Numbered from the stretch's first letter, positions 43,783 through 53,065 are shown. The stretch: DNA of 64,000 bases from Methylobacterium sp. Leaf91 (GCF_001422815.1 NZ_LMMP01000034.1:133442-197441), one strand, 5' to 3'. Program-made: numbers and translations. Notes: generated by a model from the sequence alone, not told the origin.

Positions 43783-44187
43783 TTAGTAGGGGTTGCCGTT
43801 GCGAGAGACGTATGAGGTGGGGTCGATTGCATCGACACCGGAGAAGTCGATGTTGTGGATCGCGCTGGAACGGGCGCCCACGAACGGGCCGTTGGTGATC
43901 GGATCGGGCAAGATCGCGCCGCCGAAACGATCGTTGCGGCCGTAGGGCGGCGAATTCAGGTAGCTGGCCGTGATGAAGTGCGGGTTGGTCGCCGGGTTGC
44001 TGATCGAACCGTTATTCGCCTCGACGACATTGCCGGCATCGAGCCAGCTGCGCGGACGGATGCGGATCGGCAGCGGCTGGCTGACGCGGATACCGGGGGC
44101 GTAACGACCCTGCGCCTCGACAGCGGTGCTCGCGCCGACAGCGGTAAGGGTGAGTGCGCCCATCAGGGCAATCGTGGCAGTGCGCAT
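43783..44187 (-). CDS. Small exported protein of unknown function (134 aa)
   Basis: A clear Sec signal peptide: MRTATIALMGALTLTAVGAS, with likely cleavage after VEA near residue 27. The mature part is Asn/Pro/Gly-rich with no Cys, for example SNPATNPHFITASYLNSPPY and FSGVDAIDPTSYVSRNGNPY. The ATG at 44185-44187 fits GAAGG spaced about 6 bases upstream; the frame is open to 44247 but that would place the signal peptide internally. No domain recognised. The next gene upstream is also membrane-anchored and unknown. Confidence 0.8.
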   Translation of the reverse strand: MRTATIALMGALTLTAVGASTAVEAQGRYAPGIRVSQPLPIRIRPRSWLDAGNVVEANNGSISNPATNPHFITASYLNSPPYGRNDRFGGAILPDPITNGPFVGARSSAIHNIDFSGVDAIDPTSYVSRNGNPY

Positions 44188-44288
44188 GACGGACCTTCGT
44201 TGAACCTGTGTGAGATTAGGCCCGATTTCCTTAAGAAACTCGGCCATTCTTGGTGAGTAGACGTGCCAGCGGCGCTGTTGTTCCCGGC

Positions 44289-45182
44289 CTAAGGCCGCGC
44301 TTGGTCGCTTCGCCGCAGTTTCGCCTCATTATGTCGGATGCGGCGTTTCGAGATCGATCCGGTTTCTCCGGCGGCCTCTCGGTTGGGGACGGCCGCGACA
44401 CGCGGCGCGCAGCCCTCTACCCGCCGTTCCTCGAACACGCGATACGCCGCTTCGAGGCCTGCGGAAGCTTGGCCATTCAGAACGAGCTTGTCCAGGGCGC
44501 AGACGATGGCCCGCGGCTCCGGCGGCTGGCTCAACGGAGCGCAGAGCCAGCCATCGATGCGCGGGGTCAGTGGAATCAGCCCGCTCTGCCCCGCATTGGA
44601 GAAACCGGTACAGATCCGCGTCACCGGACCGCTCAACGTGGCTTCCAAGGTCTCGAGCGGACCGAACTTGGTAGCGATCAACCCTCGTTCGCCGGATCGT
44701 ACGACGGCGAGTCCCTGCCCGTCCGCGGCCCGTCGAGCGATGGTGACGAACAGGCTCACGGGAGGTGTGGAGCCCTCTGTGACGGTGAGGCTGAGATAGG
44801 GTGCATCCGCCGCGTCGAATTTACCCTGTGAGAGACGGTCCTCCCGCTGGCCCGTGGCCGGGTTGATCCGTGCTGGCTCGATCTTCGCCTGATCGAGGGC
44901 GTCAGGATCGTCGAGCCGATAACGCGGGGCCGTTTCGGCAATGGGCAGAGCCTGGCGAACATTCACGGCGGCGGTGGGGACGAACGGCTGGGCATTCGTG
45001 TCGGTCGAGACAATCGCCCCCGACTTCGTCTCATCGTGTTTCGGCTCACCACCGACGAACTGCCCGGCTGCGCCGACACAAGCGAGTGCCGCGACACAAG
45101 GCACGGCAAGCCGCAATGACGAGCGAGCCTTGCGCTTGGGGAGCCGATGGCTGGTTTCGTCCTGTACGGCGATGCGATGCAT
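44289..45182 (-). CDS. Unknown membrane-anchored protein (297 aa)
   Basis: A basic cytoplasmic N-terminus (about 20 residues with KRKARSS) is followed by one membrane segment (LRLAVPCVAALACVGAAGQF) and an exported domain of about 250 residues. The domain has regular beta/alpha pattern (PYLSLTVTEGSTPPVSLFVT, then IARRAADGQGLAVVRSGERG) and five Cys. I do not recognise a family. It lies 100 bases from the small exported protein on the same strand, so a shared transcript is possible. Confidence 0.75.
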   Translation of the reverse strand: MHRIAVQDETSHRLPKRKARSSLRLAVPCVAALACVGAAGQFVGGEPKHDETKSGAIVSTDTNAQPFVPTAAVNVRQALPIAETAPRYRLDDPDALDQAKIEPARINPATGQREDRLSQGKFDAADAPYLSLTVTEGSTPPVSLFVTIARRAADGQGLAVVRSGERGLIATKFGPLETLEATLSGPVTRICTGFSNAGQSGLIPLTPRIDGWLCAPLSQPPEPRAIVCALDKLVLNGQASAGLEAAYRVFEERRVEGCAPRVAAVPNREAAGETGSISKRRIRHNEAKLRRSDQARP

Positions 45183-45654
45183 GAAACCCTGAAACCGGTG
45201 ACTCTTCTGGAGGCTTTCGCCGCGTGCGAGCGACCATGCTCTCGAGGCTCCGTAGGCCGGGTTTCACACCGGGTGACCGGACGAGGGTTTTCGATTTTGC
45301 GGTGAATCAATCGTTGCCCGATACACCTTGCGTCTATCGGCAGGTCCTGTTTGTGCCGCGACGAAAGTCTTGCGTGCAGCGCAACTCTTGACAGTCGCGG
45401 AGACGAGGCGTCTTGCTCCGCCGCTTGAAGTCAAAGTGGTCCTATCGAAGGGTCGAACGGGACGGGGCGTGCCGGCAAGTCCGCGGGACGACGCGTTTTC
45501 GCAGCCGGCCGGTCAATCAGGTCGTGACCGGGAAACCCTGCGGATTCTCATGGGACCGGTACACGGAGACTTGCCAACGACCCTGCCAGCGGTGCCGAGG
45601 CGATGAGCCCGGCCCTGGCGGGGAACCAGGGCATCACGAAGCGGAGTTGGAGAG
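45183..45654 (+). other. Divergent intergenic region upstream of asd
   Basis: About 470 bases. It should hold the asd promoter and that of the divergent unknown gene. TTGACA at 45388-45393 is a perfect -35 box, but the -10 region 17 bases later (TCTTGC) is poor. No riboswitch or gene is recognised. Confidence 0.4.
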
Positions 45655-46686
45655 ATGGGTTACAAGGTCGCCGTCGTCGGTGCCACGGGCAATGTTGGCC
45701 GTGAGATGCTCGACATCCTGTCGGAGCGGGCGTTCCCCGCCGATGAGGTCGTGGCTATCGCCTCGCGCCGCAGCGCCGGGCAGGAAGTCTCTTTCGGTGA
45801 CAAGATCCTGAAGGTGAAGGCGCTCGACACCTACGATTTCTCCGACACCGATATTTGCCTGATGTCCGCTGGCGGCGAGACGTCGAAGGAATGGTCGCCG
45901 CGCATCGGCCAGACCGGCTGCGTCGTCATCGATAATTCGTCGGCCTTTCGCTACCATCCCGACGTGCCGCTGATCGTGCCGGAAGTGAATCCGGAAGCCA
46001 TCACCGGCTTCTCGAAGATGAACATCATCGCCAACCCGAACTGCTCCACGGCGCAGCTCGTCGTCGCCTTGAAGCCCCTGCACGACGTGGCCAAGATCAC
46101 CCGCGTGGTGGTGGCGACCTATCAGTCGGTCTCCGGCGCCGGCAAGGAAGCCATGGACGAGCTGTTCCAACAGACCCGTTCGGTCTTCACCGCCGGTCAG
46201 ATGACCATGGAGAAGTTCCCAAAGCGCATCGCCTTCAACGTCATCCCGCAAATCGACGTGTTCCTCGACGACGGATCCACCAAGGAAGAGTGGAAGATGG
46301 TCGCCGAGACCAAGAAGATGCTCGATCCCAAGATCAAGCTGACGGCGACCTGCGTGCGCGTGCCGGTGTTCATCGGCCATGCCGAGGCGGTGAACGTCGA
46401 ATTCGAGCATCCGATCTCGCCCGAGGAGGCGACTGCCCTCCTGCGTTCGGCACCGGGCATCCTGGTCGTCGATAAGCGTGAGCCCGGCGGCTACATGACC
46501 CCGCACGAGGCGGCCGGCGAGGACGCGACCTATGTCTCGCGCATCCGCGCGGATTCGACGGTCGATAACGGCCTCTCGTTCTGGTGCGTCGCCGATAACC
46601 TGCGCAAGGGCGCGGCCCTGAACACGGTGCAGATCGCCGAGATGCTGATCAACCGGAAGCTGCTGAAGGAGCGGGCGGCGGCCTGA
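45655..46686 (+). CDS. asd: Aspartate-semialdehyde dehydrogenase (343 aa)
   Basis: Reduces aspartyl phosphate to the semialdehyde for lysine, threonine and methionine synthesis and for diaminopimelate. The NADP-binding VAVVGATGNVGREMLDIL is at residues 5-22. The catalytic Cys130 is in IIANPNCSTAQLV, and the C-terminal part has the family's RVPVFIGHAEAVNVEFE. The length is standard. GGAG lies just before the ATG. A clear terminator follows, so it seems to be a single-gene unit. Confidence 0.97.
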   Translation: MGYKVAVVGATGNVGREMLDILSERAFPADEVVAIASRRSAGQEVSFGDKILKVKALDTYDFSDTDICLMSAGGETSKEWSPRIGQTGCVVIDNSSAFRYHPDVPLIVPEVNPEAITGFSKMNIIANPNCSTAQLVVALKPLHDVAKITRVVVATYQSVSGAGKEAMDELFQQTRSVFTAGQMTMEKFPKRIAFNVIPQIDVFLDDGSTKEEWKMVAETKKMLDPKIKLTATCVRVPVFIGHAEAVNVEFEHPISPEEATALLRSAPGILVVDKREPGGYMTPHEAAGEDATYVSRIRADSTVDNGLSFWCVADNLRKGAALNTVQIAEMLINRKLLKERAAA

Positions 46687-46739
46687 TCACTCCACTTCCA
46701 GTCCTTTGGCCGAAACCCATCGAACGGCCATTGTCATTG

Positions 46740-46771
46740 ACGCCGTCCCGTTCACGGGGCGGCGTTTTTTT
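46740..46771 (+). terminator. Intrinsic terminator after asd
   Basis: ACGCCGTCCCG pairs with CGGGGCGGCGT (11 base pairs with one G·T pair, loop TTCA) and runs into seven T. It marks the end of asd and the border of the accessory island that follows. Confidence 0.88.
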
Positions 46772-46867
46772 ATGGCCAATCCCCCTAATGAAGCAGGAGG
46801 AGATGCATTTCAATTGAAAATGTTCCTATTTTAGGATAGCCAGGATTAGAACAAAACACGAACATTA

Positions 46868-47743
46868 GTGATCGCGATGTGGGGCACTTCCAAACGCGAG
46901 CATGAAGCCGAAACCCTCCTTCGCCAACTCGCCATACTGGCGACGGAGACAAAACTGATCCGACTCCAACAGAGCCTGGACCGGAAGTACGATCCAGCCC
47001 AGCCCCGTGCGCCCGCCGGCCAAAGCGATGGTGGGCGGTGGGTCTCCGACGGAGGCGTCGGAGGCAGTCGCCTGACCGATCGTCCATCAACCGGTCAGAC
47101 ACTCCGATCCTCCATCGATAACGGAAGCACGTCAGGCAGGTCCACGCGAGAGGAAACCGTCACCAATAACGGGGCTCGGATTCTATCGCTGCGTATTCGC
47201 TCGGGACGCGGAGAGTGGGACGACCAGCACGCCGTCGTCACACCGGATGGCGAAAGCAGGATTTTCGAGAATTCGGGCGACGTTCAGACCATCCGCGACG
47301 GGGCATCGGGAGAGGTTCTCTCGCGTGGCGCGTTCGCGTTATCCGAATCGCAATCCCAGCCCACAATACAACAGGTCTTTCTGCCGGCTTTCGTCGTCGC
47401 TCCGGCCGTCAAGGTCACTCTTGAAGCGGCGGCGCTTCTCTTCACCTATCTGGAAGCTCGGAGGCCGGGATTCGGCAAGGCACCGGGCAGAACGGCACTG
47501 CGCTACGACTTCGACCCAGATCCGGACAAAAAACTTCCCCTCATTTGGGTTGGTCCGGTCGATCAGACGACACTCGACCAAGCTTGTCCACGCAACGCCG
47601 AAGTGCAAGCCGTAACGGACGAGGCGACGAAACGGCTGACAGCCTTGAATCCCCTTCTGACGAGACAGCAACTCGGCACCATGATCCATGTCGATATCGC
47701 ACACACATTCATTGCAAGGGCTTATCCCGATGTGCGCGTCTAA
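46868..47743 (+). CDS. Polymorphic-toxin-like protein, N-terminal part up to an in-frame TAA (291 aa)
   Basis: The start is GTG at 46868 or ATG at 46877; no clear Shine–Dalgarno decides. The N-terminal helix (EAETLLRQLAILATETKLIR) is followed by KYDPAQPRAPAGQSDGGRW, a proline/glycine linker motif seen in many modular proteins of Hyphomicrobiales. Then comes a variable Ser/Thr/Gly region, a short hydrophobic stretch (about residues 165-200), and a C-terminal segment ending GTMIHVDIAHTFIARAYPDV. The frame stops at TAA 47741-47743, but the same frame goes on open for 74 more codons with a recognisable domain. So this may be a truncated product of a longer gene. It sits next to a gene overlapping the longer frame. 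Confidence 0.7.
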   Translation: MIAMWGTSKREHEAETLLRQLAILATETKLIRLQQSLDRKYDPAQPRAPAGQSDGGRWVSDGGVGGSRLTDRPSTGQTLRSSIDNGSTSGRSTREETVTNNGARILSLRIRSGRGEWDDQHAVVTPDGESRIFENSGDVQTIRDGASGEVLSRGAFALSESQSQPTIQQVFLPAFVVAPAVKVTLEAAALLFTYLEARRPGFGKAPGRTALRYDFDPDPDKKLPLIWVGPVDQTTLDQACPRNAEVQAVTDEATKRLTALNPLLTRQQLGTMIHVDIAHTFIARAYPDVRV

Positions 47744-47968
47744 TTTTCGATAAGCAGTACCGGCGATGAAGCAGATTATGGAGAAAAGGGTTCAGCACGC
47801 CTCGATCTTTTCGAACTCTCACCAAATCAAACAGTCTGCGTCTATGATTATAAAACTGGATCGGCGGGGCTAAGCTCAAAAAGAGCGTTGTTTCTAGCCA
47901 GATCCGCCAAGAAATTTTGGCCGCAATCAAATGGTATAATTATCATTCAAGTGAGGCCGATAAAATGA
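47744..47968 (+). pseudogene. In-frame C-terminal nuclease-like domain behind the TAA of the preceding gene
   Basis: Codons 47744-47968 continue the preceding frame without shift. They encode SARLDLFELSPNQTVCVYDY, followed by KTG and LSSKRALFLARSAKKFWPQS, and end GIIIIQVRPIK before TGA. The order R-x-D … V-x-V-x-D-x-K-T-G matches the core of PD-(D/E)XK nucleases (acid Asp, then D-x-K). No start codon with ribosome site precedes the domain, so alone it should not be made. The last TGA overlaps the ATG of the next gene (ATGA at 47965-47968), the usual toxin–immunity layout. Nonsense decay, readthrough of TAA, or a sequencing error could explain it. Confidence 0.65.
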
Positions 47969-48672
47969 CGACCATTAAACAAATTAAAGGCCTTGCCAAT
48001 AATTTGCTCGACAAAAATATTGATCTTGTCGCTGCTGGTAGAAACTCCTTCTGGCTTCTCCCCATCGAATCTATAGGACGATTGATCCACCTCGATCGGA
48101 CGAGCAATCCGGCCTATTGCGTTGCAAGCTGGTACCTCGTCGAGTTCTTCATGCCCGGAGTTCGTTCATCGTCCTCACTCGGGCGATGCAGCGAAAGGAT
48201 TGCCCGTTCTGAAGGCTTCGAGGGTGGCCAGGGCTGGTTCTGGTCCGACCCGACGATCTACGACGATTTCCTCACCCGCGTCGAAGCGGATGCCCTGGCG
48301 ATCCTTCGCCCCCTGGACACGACGCGAAAGTGTCTCGACTTCGCCCGCACCCGTCCCGCCACGGTCGGACGTCTCGGTCTGGACTGGCATCTCGTCGCCT
48401 GCATTGCGCTCGGCGAACTCGATGAGGCTCGGACGATCTGGTCCAAGATAGGTAAGCAATACCGCAACGGGGCCGTGATGGAGGATGCGCACTGGCAGTT
48501 GATCAACGACCGGACCTGCCTCATCGGCGAGCCGCTCATGGCCGACGATCGGGACGCTCTCGCCACCCTGTTGCATCGCTGGGAAGCCGAGACCATCGTC
48601 GGAAGTCCCCTCGAACCATTTTGGAGACCGAGCCTGTTTCCCCTGGAGGAGGATGCATCGGCCGCCCCATAA
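47965..48672 (+). CDS. Unknown protein in immunity-gene position (235 aa)
   Basis: Begins with MTTIKQIKGLANNLLDKNID at an ATG that overlaps the stop of the nuclease-like frame (ATGA). The protein is soluble, acidic towards its C-terminus, and rich in aromatic residues: SWYLVEFFMPG, GWFWSDPTIYDDF, LDWHLVACIALGELDEA. No family is recognised. The position and coupling to a toxin-like frame suggest an immunity protein. The gene is intact, and its first 150 bases are AT-richer than the genome average. Confidence 0.7.
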   Translation: MTTIKQIKGLANNLLDKNIDLVAAGRNSFWLLPIESIGRLIHLDRTSNPAYCVASWYLVEFFMPGVRSSSSLGRCSERIARSEGFEGGQGWFWSDPTIYDDFLTRVEADALAILRPLDTTRKCLDFARTRPATVGRLGLDWHLVACIALGELDEARTIWSKIGKQYRNGAVMEDAHWQLINDRTCLIGEPLMADDRDALATLLHRWEAETIVGSPLEPFWRPSLFPLEEDASAAP

Positions 48673-48708
48673 GTGGGCGAGAAGACTAGGGCGACAGGCA
48701 AGCCGGCA

Positions 48709-49356
48709 TTAGACCGATGCCTCCAACGCCGCCACATCCCCACCACTGATCGCCGGCAGGCACCGGGTGATCCGCTCGGCATCCCAGTTCCACCACGCCA
48801 CGGCCTGGAGCCGCGCGGCGATATCGGGCGGTACGCGCATCCGCACGAGCGTGGCCGGGTTGCCGGCGACGATGGCGTAGGGAGGTACGTCGCGGGTGAC
48901 CACGGATTTGGCGGCGACCACGGCTCCGTCGCCGATGCGGATTCCCGGTAGGATCGTGCTGTCGTAACCGAGCCAGACATCGTTGCCGATCACCGTGTCG
49001 CCCCGGTTGGGAAAGGCCATCTCTTCGGGGAAGCGTCCGGCCCAGGCGCTGCCGAAGATAACGAACGGGTAGGTGGAGGGCGCGTCGAGGCGGTGGTTGC
49101 CCCCGTTCATGAGGAAGCGCGTGCCCGCCGCAAACGCGCAGAAGCGACCGATTCGCAAGCGGTCGCCCAGGAAGGCGAAGTGGTAAAGGATGTTGTCGAG
49201 GAAGGCCTCCGGGCCGGCAGGGTCGTCGTAATAGGTGTAGGCGCCGACCTCGACATTCGGCGGCAGTTGAAGATTGCGAATGAAGGTGATGCGGCTGTGT
49301 CCCGGGACGGGGTGGAGGCAGTCTGGATCGGGTCCGAATGACGAATCGGCAGTCAT
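48709..49356 (-). CDS. CatB/Vat-like xenobiotic O-acetyltransferase (215 aa)
   Basis: A left-handed beta-helix (hexapeptide-repeat) acetyltransferase that uses acetyl-CoA. The family members include chloramphenicol (CatB) and streptogramin A (Vat) acetyltransferases. Visible are YTYYDDPAG, the catalytic His region FLMNGGNHRLDAPSTYPF, VIGNDVWLGYDSTILPGIRI and GDGAVVAAKSVVTRDVPPYA, then IVAGNPATLVR. A resistance role is possible but most chromosomal members have unknown targets. The ATG at 49354-49356 has AGGAAG upstream. Confidence 0.92.
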   Translation of the reverse strand: MTADSSFGPDPDCLHPVPGHSRITFIRNLQLPPNVEVGAYTYYDDPAGPEAFLDNILYHFAFLGDRLRIGRFCAFAAGTRFLMNGGNHRLDAPSTYPFVIFGSAWAGRFPEEMAFPNRGDTVIGNDVWLGYDSTILPGIRIGDGAVVAAKSVVTRDVPPYAIVAGNPATLVRMRVPPDIAARLQAVAWWNWDAERITRCLPAISGGDVAALEASV

Positions 49357-49504
49357 AGTCGGAGCTTCCTGAAAAGGGTTTGGGGAAGAAGCGGGATGGG
49401 CGCGCTCTACCGAGGAACGCCACGTGAAATAGCTTGAAACGAGGCGACGATCGGATTAGCTATAGAGCATCAGTTCTGGTTGCAGTCTTGAGGCTGCGGT
49501 TCGG

Positions 49505-49534
49505 GAGTGGGCCCCACCGGGTCCGCTCTTTTTT
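49505..49534 (+). terminator. Attenuator-like terminator in the rimP leader
   Basis: GAGTGGGCCC and GGGTCCGCTC form a 10-base-pair stem with two G·T pairs and the loop CACC. Six T follow. It lies 60 bases before the rimP start with no gene on this strand upstream of it, so it would stop transcripts before the operon unless antiterminated. Confidence 0.75.
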
Positions 49535-49593
49535 ATTGCCGCAACGCCTCTCGCACCGGATCGCTTCACGCAAGGCCGGACATACAGCGCAGC

Positions 49594-50367
49594 ATGGCGG
49601 ACACTTCCGAAAAACGTCTGATCACTGAGACCGGCGTCGCCGCACGGGTCGTGCAGGTCATCGAGGCATCGATCGAGGGCCTCGGCTATCGCGTGGTCCG
49701 GGTGCGGGTGTCGAGCGCCAATGGCTGCACCGTGCAGATCATGGCCGAGCGGCCCGACGGCACCATGACGGTGGACGATTGCGAGACCGTGAGCCGGGCG
49801 ATCTCTCCCCTCCTCGATCTCGATGACCCGGTGGGCAAGGCCTATTATCTGGAGATCTCCTCCCCCGGCATCGACCGGCCGCTGGTACGGGCCGTCGATT
49901 TCGAGCGTTGGGCCGGCTACGAAGCCAAGATCGAGCTGGCGATACCCCTCGACGGCCGGAAGCGGTTTCGCGGGATCATCCGAGCCCCCAACCCGGATGG
50001 CCTCACGGTGCCGATCGATCTGCCCGACGTGAAGGAGGGCCTGCCGAGCCGCATCGACCTTCCCCTCCGCGATCTCGGCGACGCCTACCTCGTCCTCACC
50101 GACGATCTCGTGCGTGAATCGCTCCGACGTGGCGGCGGGCCGCCGCCGATGCTGGACGATGAGGACGAAGACGAGAGCGAGGAGGGTGACGAGGCTGAAG
50201 TCGCGCCTCCCGCCCCTCTCAAGAAAAAGGTCGAGCGGCCGCTGAAGCCCAAGGCGTCGGCCAAGCCCAAGCCGGAAAAGATCGAGACCGAGGCGAGTCG
50301 GGCCAACAAGGCCAAGCCAGTCCGCACCAAGGCGGTGCGGGTCAAGGACGACGGCAAGCTTCATTAG
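49594..50367 (+). CDS. rimP: Ribosome maturation factor RimP (257 aa)
   Basis: Needed for 30S subunit assembly. The N-terminal domain has [20 protein letters not shown] and [18 protein letters not shown], then [14 protein letters not shown], the family hallmark. The C-terminal SH3-like domain runs to about residue 180. Beyond it is a long tail rich in Asp/Glu, then Lys/Pro/Ala (about 75 residues), which E. coli RimP (150 aa) lacks and which is common in this order. The ATG at 49594 is chosen; the open frame begins inside the terminator hairpin. Confidence 0.95.
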   Translation: MADTSEKRLITETGVAARVVQVIEASIEGLGYRVVRVRVSSANGCTVQIMAERPDGTMTVDDCETVSRAISPLLDLDDPVGKAYYLEISSPGIDRPLVRAVDFERWAGYEAKIELAIPLDGRKRFRGIIRAPNPDGLTVPIDLPDVKEGLPSRIDLPLRDLGDAYLVLTDDLVRESLRRGGGPPPMLDDEDEDESEEGDEAEVAPPAPLKKKVERPLKPKASAKPKPEKIETEASRANKAKPVRTKAVRVKDDGKLH

Positions 50368-50453
50368 AGCATTCGTTCGGAACTCCGGCGGGCGCCCGAT
50401 GGCGCGCTGAGGGTTCCGAGAAGAACATACGACGAAAAGAAGGACGAAATCCG

Positions 50454-52055
50454 ATGGCTGTCGTCAGCGCCAACAGACTCGAACTCCTGCAGATTGCCGA
50501 AGCGGTCGCCCGCGAGAAGGTGATCGACCGCTCCATCGTCATCGACGCCATGGAGGAGGCCATCGCCAAGGCCGCTCGCTCCCGTTACGGCGCGGAGACG
50601 GATGTCCATGCGGAGATCGACCCCAAGACCGGCGCGCTCCGCCTGTCCCGCCATCTCGTGGTGGTGGACGAGGTCGAGAACGACGCCCGCGAGGTCACAC
50701 TGGATCAGGCTCGGCGCTACAATCCGGGCGCGCTCGTGGGGGACGTGATCTCCGACACGCTGCCGCCCTTCGATTTCGGCCGCGTCGCCGCTCAATCGGC
50801 CAAGCAGGTCATCGTTCAGAAGGTGCGTGACGCCGAGCGCGACCGTCAGTTCGACGAGTACAAGGACCGCATCGGCGAGATCGTCAACGGCCTGGTCAAG
50901 CGGGTCGAGTACGGCAACGTCATCGTCGATTTGGGACGCGGCGAGGGCATCGTGCGCCGTGACGAGATGATCCCGCGCGAGACCTTCCGCCCCGGCGACC
51001 GTATCCGCTCCTACCTGTTCGACGTGCGCCGCGAAGTGCGTGGACCGCAGATCTTTCTGTCGCGCTCCCACCCGCAATTCATGGCCAAGCTGTTCGGCCA
51101 GGAAGTGCCCGAAATCTATGACGGCATCGTCGAAGTGAAGGCGGTCGCCCGCGATCCGGGCTCGCGCGCCAAGATCGCCGTCATCTCGCGGGACGGCTCC
51201 ATCGACCCCGTCGGTGCCTGTGTCGGCATGCGCGGCTCCCGCGTCCAGGCGGTCGTGGGCGAATTGCAGGGCGAGAAGGTCGACATCATCCCGTGGTCGG
51301 AAGACCAGGCGACCTTCATCGTCAATGCGCTCCAGCCCGCCGAGGTGGTCAAGGTGGTCCTCGACGAAGAGGCCGACCGCATCGAGGTGGTGGTGCCCGA
51401 CGATCAGCTCTCGCTGGCCATCGGCCGTCGCGGCCAGAATGTGCGCCTCGCCTCACAGCTCACCGGTTGGGACATCGACATCCTGACCGAGGCCGAGGAA
51501 TCGGAGCGGCGCCAGAAGGAATTCGCCGAGCGGACCGCGGTCTTCATGGCAGCCCTCGACGTCGACGAGACGGTGGGCCAGCTCCTCGCGGCGGAGGGTT
51601 TCCGGAACGTCGAGGAAATCGCCTATGTCGAGCCGGGCGAGCTCGCCAACATTCAGGGCCTCGACGAGGAAAGCGGCACGGAGATCCAGGCTCGCGCCCA
51701 GGATCACCTCGCCCGCGTCGAATCCGAATTCGATGCCAAGCGCCAGGAACTCGGCGTCGCTGACGACTTACGCGAGATCGATGGCGTGACCACGCCCATG
51801 CTCGTGGCCTTCGGCGAGAACGACGTGAAGTCGATAGAGGATCTCGCCGGCTGCGCCACGGATGACCTTGTCGGCTACACCGAAGGTCGCGGCCCCGAGG
51901 CCACCAAACATGCGGGCTATCTCGACGGGTTCGAAATCTCCCGTGCCGAGGCTGAGGCCATGATCATGGCGGCTCGCGTCAAGGCTGGTTGGATCGAAGC
52001 ACCCGTTGAGGCTGACGAGGGCGAACAGACCGACGGGGAACCCGAGGCAGTCTGA
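50454..52055 (+). CDS. nusA: Transcription termination/antitermination factor NusA (533 aa)
   Basis: Binds RNA polymerase and nascent RNA and acts in pausing, termination and antitermination. The N-terminal domain ([20 protein letters not shown]) is followed by the S1 domain (about 135-200, [20 protein letters not shown]) and two KH domains ([40 protein letters not shown]). C-terminal helix-hairpin-helix repeats follow ([40 protein letters not shown]). It follows rimP after 86 bases. Confidence 0.97.
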   Translation: MAVVSANRLELLQIAEAVAREKVIDRSIVIDAMEEAIAKAARSRYGAETDVHAEIDPKTGALRLSRHLVVVDEVENDAREVTLDQARRYNPGALVGDVISDTLPPFDFGRVAAQSAKQVIVQKVRDAERDRQFDEYKDRIGEIVNGLVKRVEYGNVIVDLGRGEGIVRRDEMIPRETFRPGDRIRSYLFDVRREVRGPQIFLSRSHPQFMAKLFGQEVPEIYDGIVEVKAVARDPGSRAKIAVISRDGSIDPVGACVGMRGSRVQAVVGELQGEKVDIIPWSEDQATFIVNALQPAEVVKVVLDEEADRIEVVVPDDQLSLAIGRRGQNVRLASQLTGWDIDILTEAEESERRQKEFAERTAVFMAALDVDETVGQLLAAEGFRNVEEIAYVEPGELANIQGLDEESGTEIQARAQDHLARVESEFDAKRQELGVADDLREIDGVTTPMLVAFGENDVKSIEDLAGCATDDLVGYTEGRGPEATKHAGYLDGFEISRAEAEAMIMAARVKAGWIEAPVEADEGEQTDGEPEAV

Positions 52056-52073
52056 TCCCAGGCGACTTCACCG

Positions 52074-52117
52074 CCTTCTCCCTCAACGATCGTCGGAGAC
52101 GAAATCGAGGGAGAAGG
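52074..52117 (+). other. Hairpin between nusA and ylxR
   Basis: CCTTCTCCCTC pairs perfectly with GAGGGAGAAGG over a 22-base loop. No T-run follows, so it looks like a REP-type palindrome rather than a terminator. The remaining intergenic stretch to 52246 shows nothing clear. Confidence 0.55.
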
Positions 52118-52246
52118 TGACGACAACGTCCAAGCGCAGAACGACCGGGTCAATGCTCGGGCCTCGAATCGCTACCCTGCCATAACGTGACTTGGCAGGT
52201 CCGGCACGGCCGAACAGCCCAAGACGTAGAAGGGTCCAACCGCCAT

Positions 52247-53065
52247 ATGACGGGCGAATACGCAGATGCAGCGCAAGATGCCGCTGAGCCGGAGCCGAGC
52301 ACTTTGCTCGATTCCGGCTTCGGGCGCGGTCGGCGCAATGCAATGCGCACATGCCTTGTCACCCGAATGTCGCAGAATCCGGAAGGCATGATCCGCTTCG
52401 TTCTGTCTCCCGACGGGGAAGTGGTGACGGATCTGAAGGCGAAACTGCCAGGACGCGGCGCATGGCTCACTGCCAGTCGCGTCACGGTCGAAGCCGCGCT
52501 GAAGAAGCGGCTGTTCCAACGCGCCTTCAAGACCAAGGATGCGGCCGCACCGGCGGACCTCGGTGACAGGATCGCAGCGATCCTGCGGGAAGACCTGCGC
52601 CAATCCCTGTCGCTCGCCAACAAGGCAGGCTGCCTGGTCGCCGGTTTTGCCAAGGTCGAGTCCGCCATTGCGGACAAGGCCGGTGTCGCAGCGGTGATTC
52701 AAGCCTCCGACGGTAGCGCGGACGGTAGAAGGAAGATCGCCGCGGCATTGCACCGGAGGCATGGCGATGCCATATCCCGTGTCCCGGTCATCGATGATTT
52801 GTCCAATGCAGAATTGGACATGGCCTTGGGTCGGGATCATGTGATACATGCGGCGCTTGTCGCAGGAGTCGGGAGCACCGGCTGCCTTGCGCGTTGGCGT
52901 CGGCTACGCTCTTTCGAGGGCAGGCCTACGACAGCCGAGGAGGCCGGTTACGCCCGAGCAGGGCAAACCGCTTCGACTCTGCAGGACGACGACGAGACGG
53001 ATTTACCCGGCGCACAGCAGTTTGCCGGTTCACGGGACGATGGAAACCCTCAGGGTTTGGACTGA
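52247..53065 (+). CDS. YlxR/DUF448 RNA-binding protein fused to an L7Ae-like domain (272 aa)
   Basis: The N-terminal YlxR domain (RTCLVTRMSQNPEGMIRFVL, then DLKAKLPGRGAWLTASR) binds RNA in family members. A second domain, about residues 115-190 (QSLSLANKAGCLVAGFAKVE and following), resembles the L7Ae/L30e fold, and such fusions are normal in alphaproteobacteria. The C-terminal 60 residues look disordered. The ATG at 52247 follows AGAAGG at some distance. It is placed in its usual slot between nusA and infB, whose ATG follows the stop directly. Confidence 0.9.
   Translation: MTGEYADAAQDAAEPEPSTLLDSGFGRGRRNAMRTCLVTRMSQNPEGMIRFVLSPDGEVVTDLKAKLPGRGAWLTASRVTVEAALKKRLFQRAFKTKDAAAPADLGDRIAAILREDLRQSLSLANKAGCLVAGFAKVESAIADKAGVAAVIQASDGSADGRRKIAAALHRRHGDAISRVPVIDDLSNAELDMALGRDHVIHAALVAGVGSTGCLARWRRLRSFEGRPTTAEEAGYARAGQTASTLQDDDETDLPGAQQFAGSRDDGNPQGLD

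Noticed and set aside
46868..47968. Frameshift explanation for the broken toxin-like gene
   Set aside because: The positions of the TAA and of the downstream domain are in the same frame (both 2 modulo 3), so a simple nonsense codon, not an indel, separates them.
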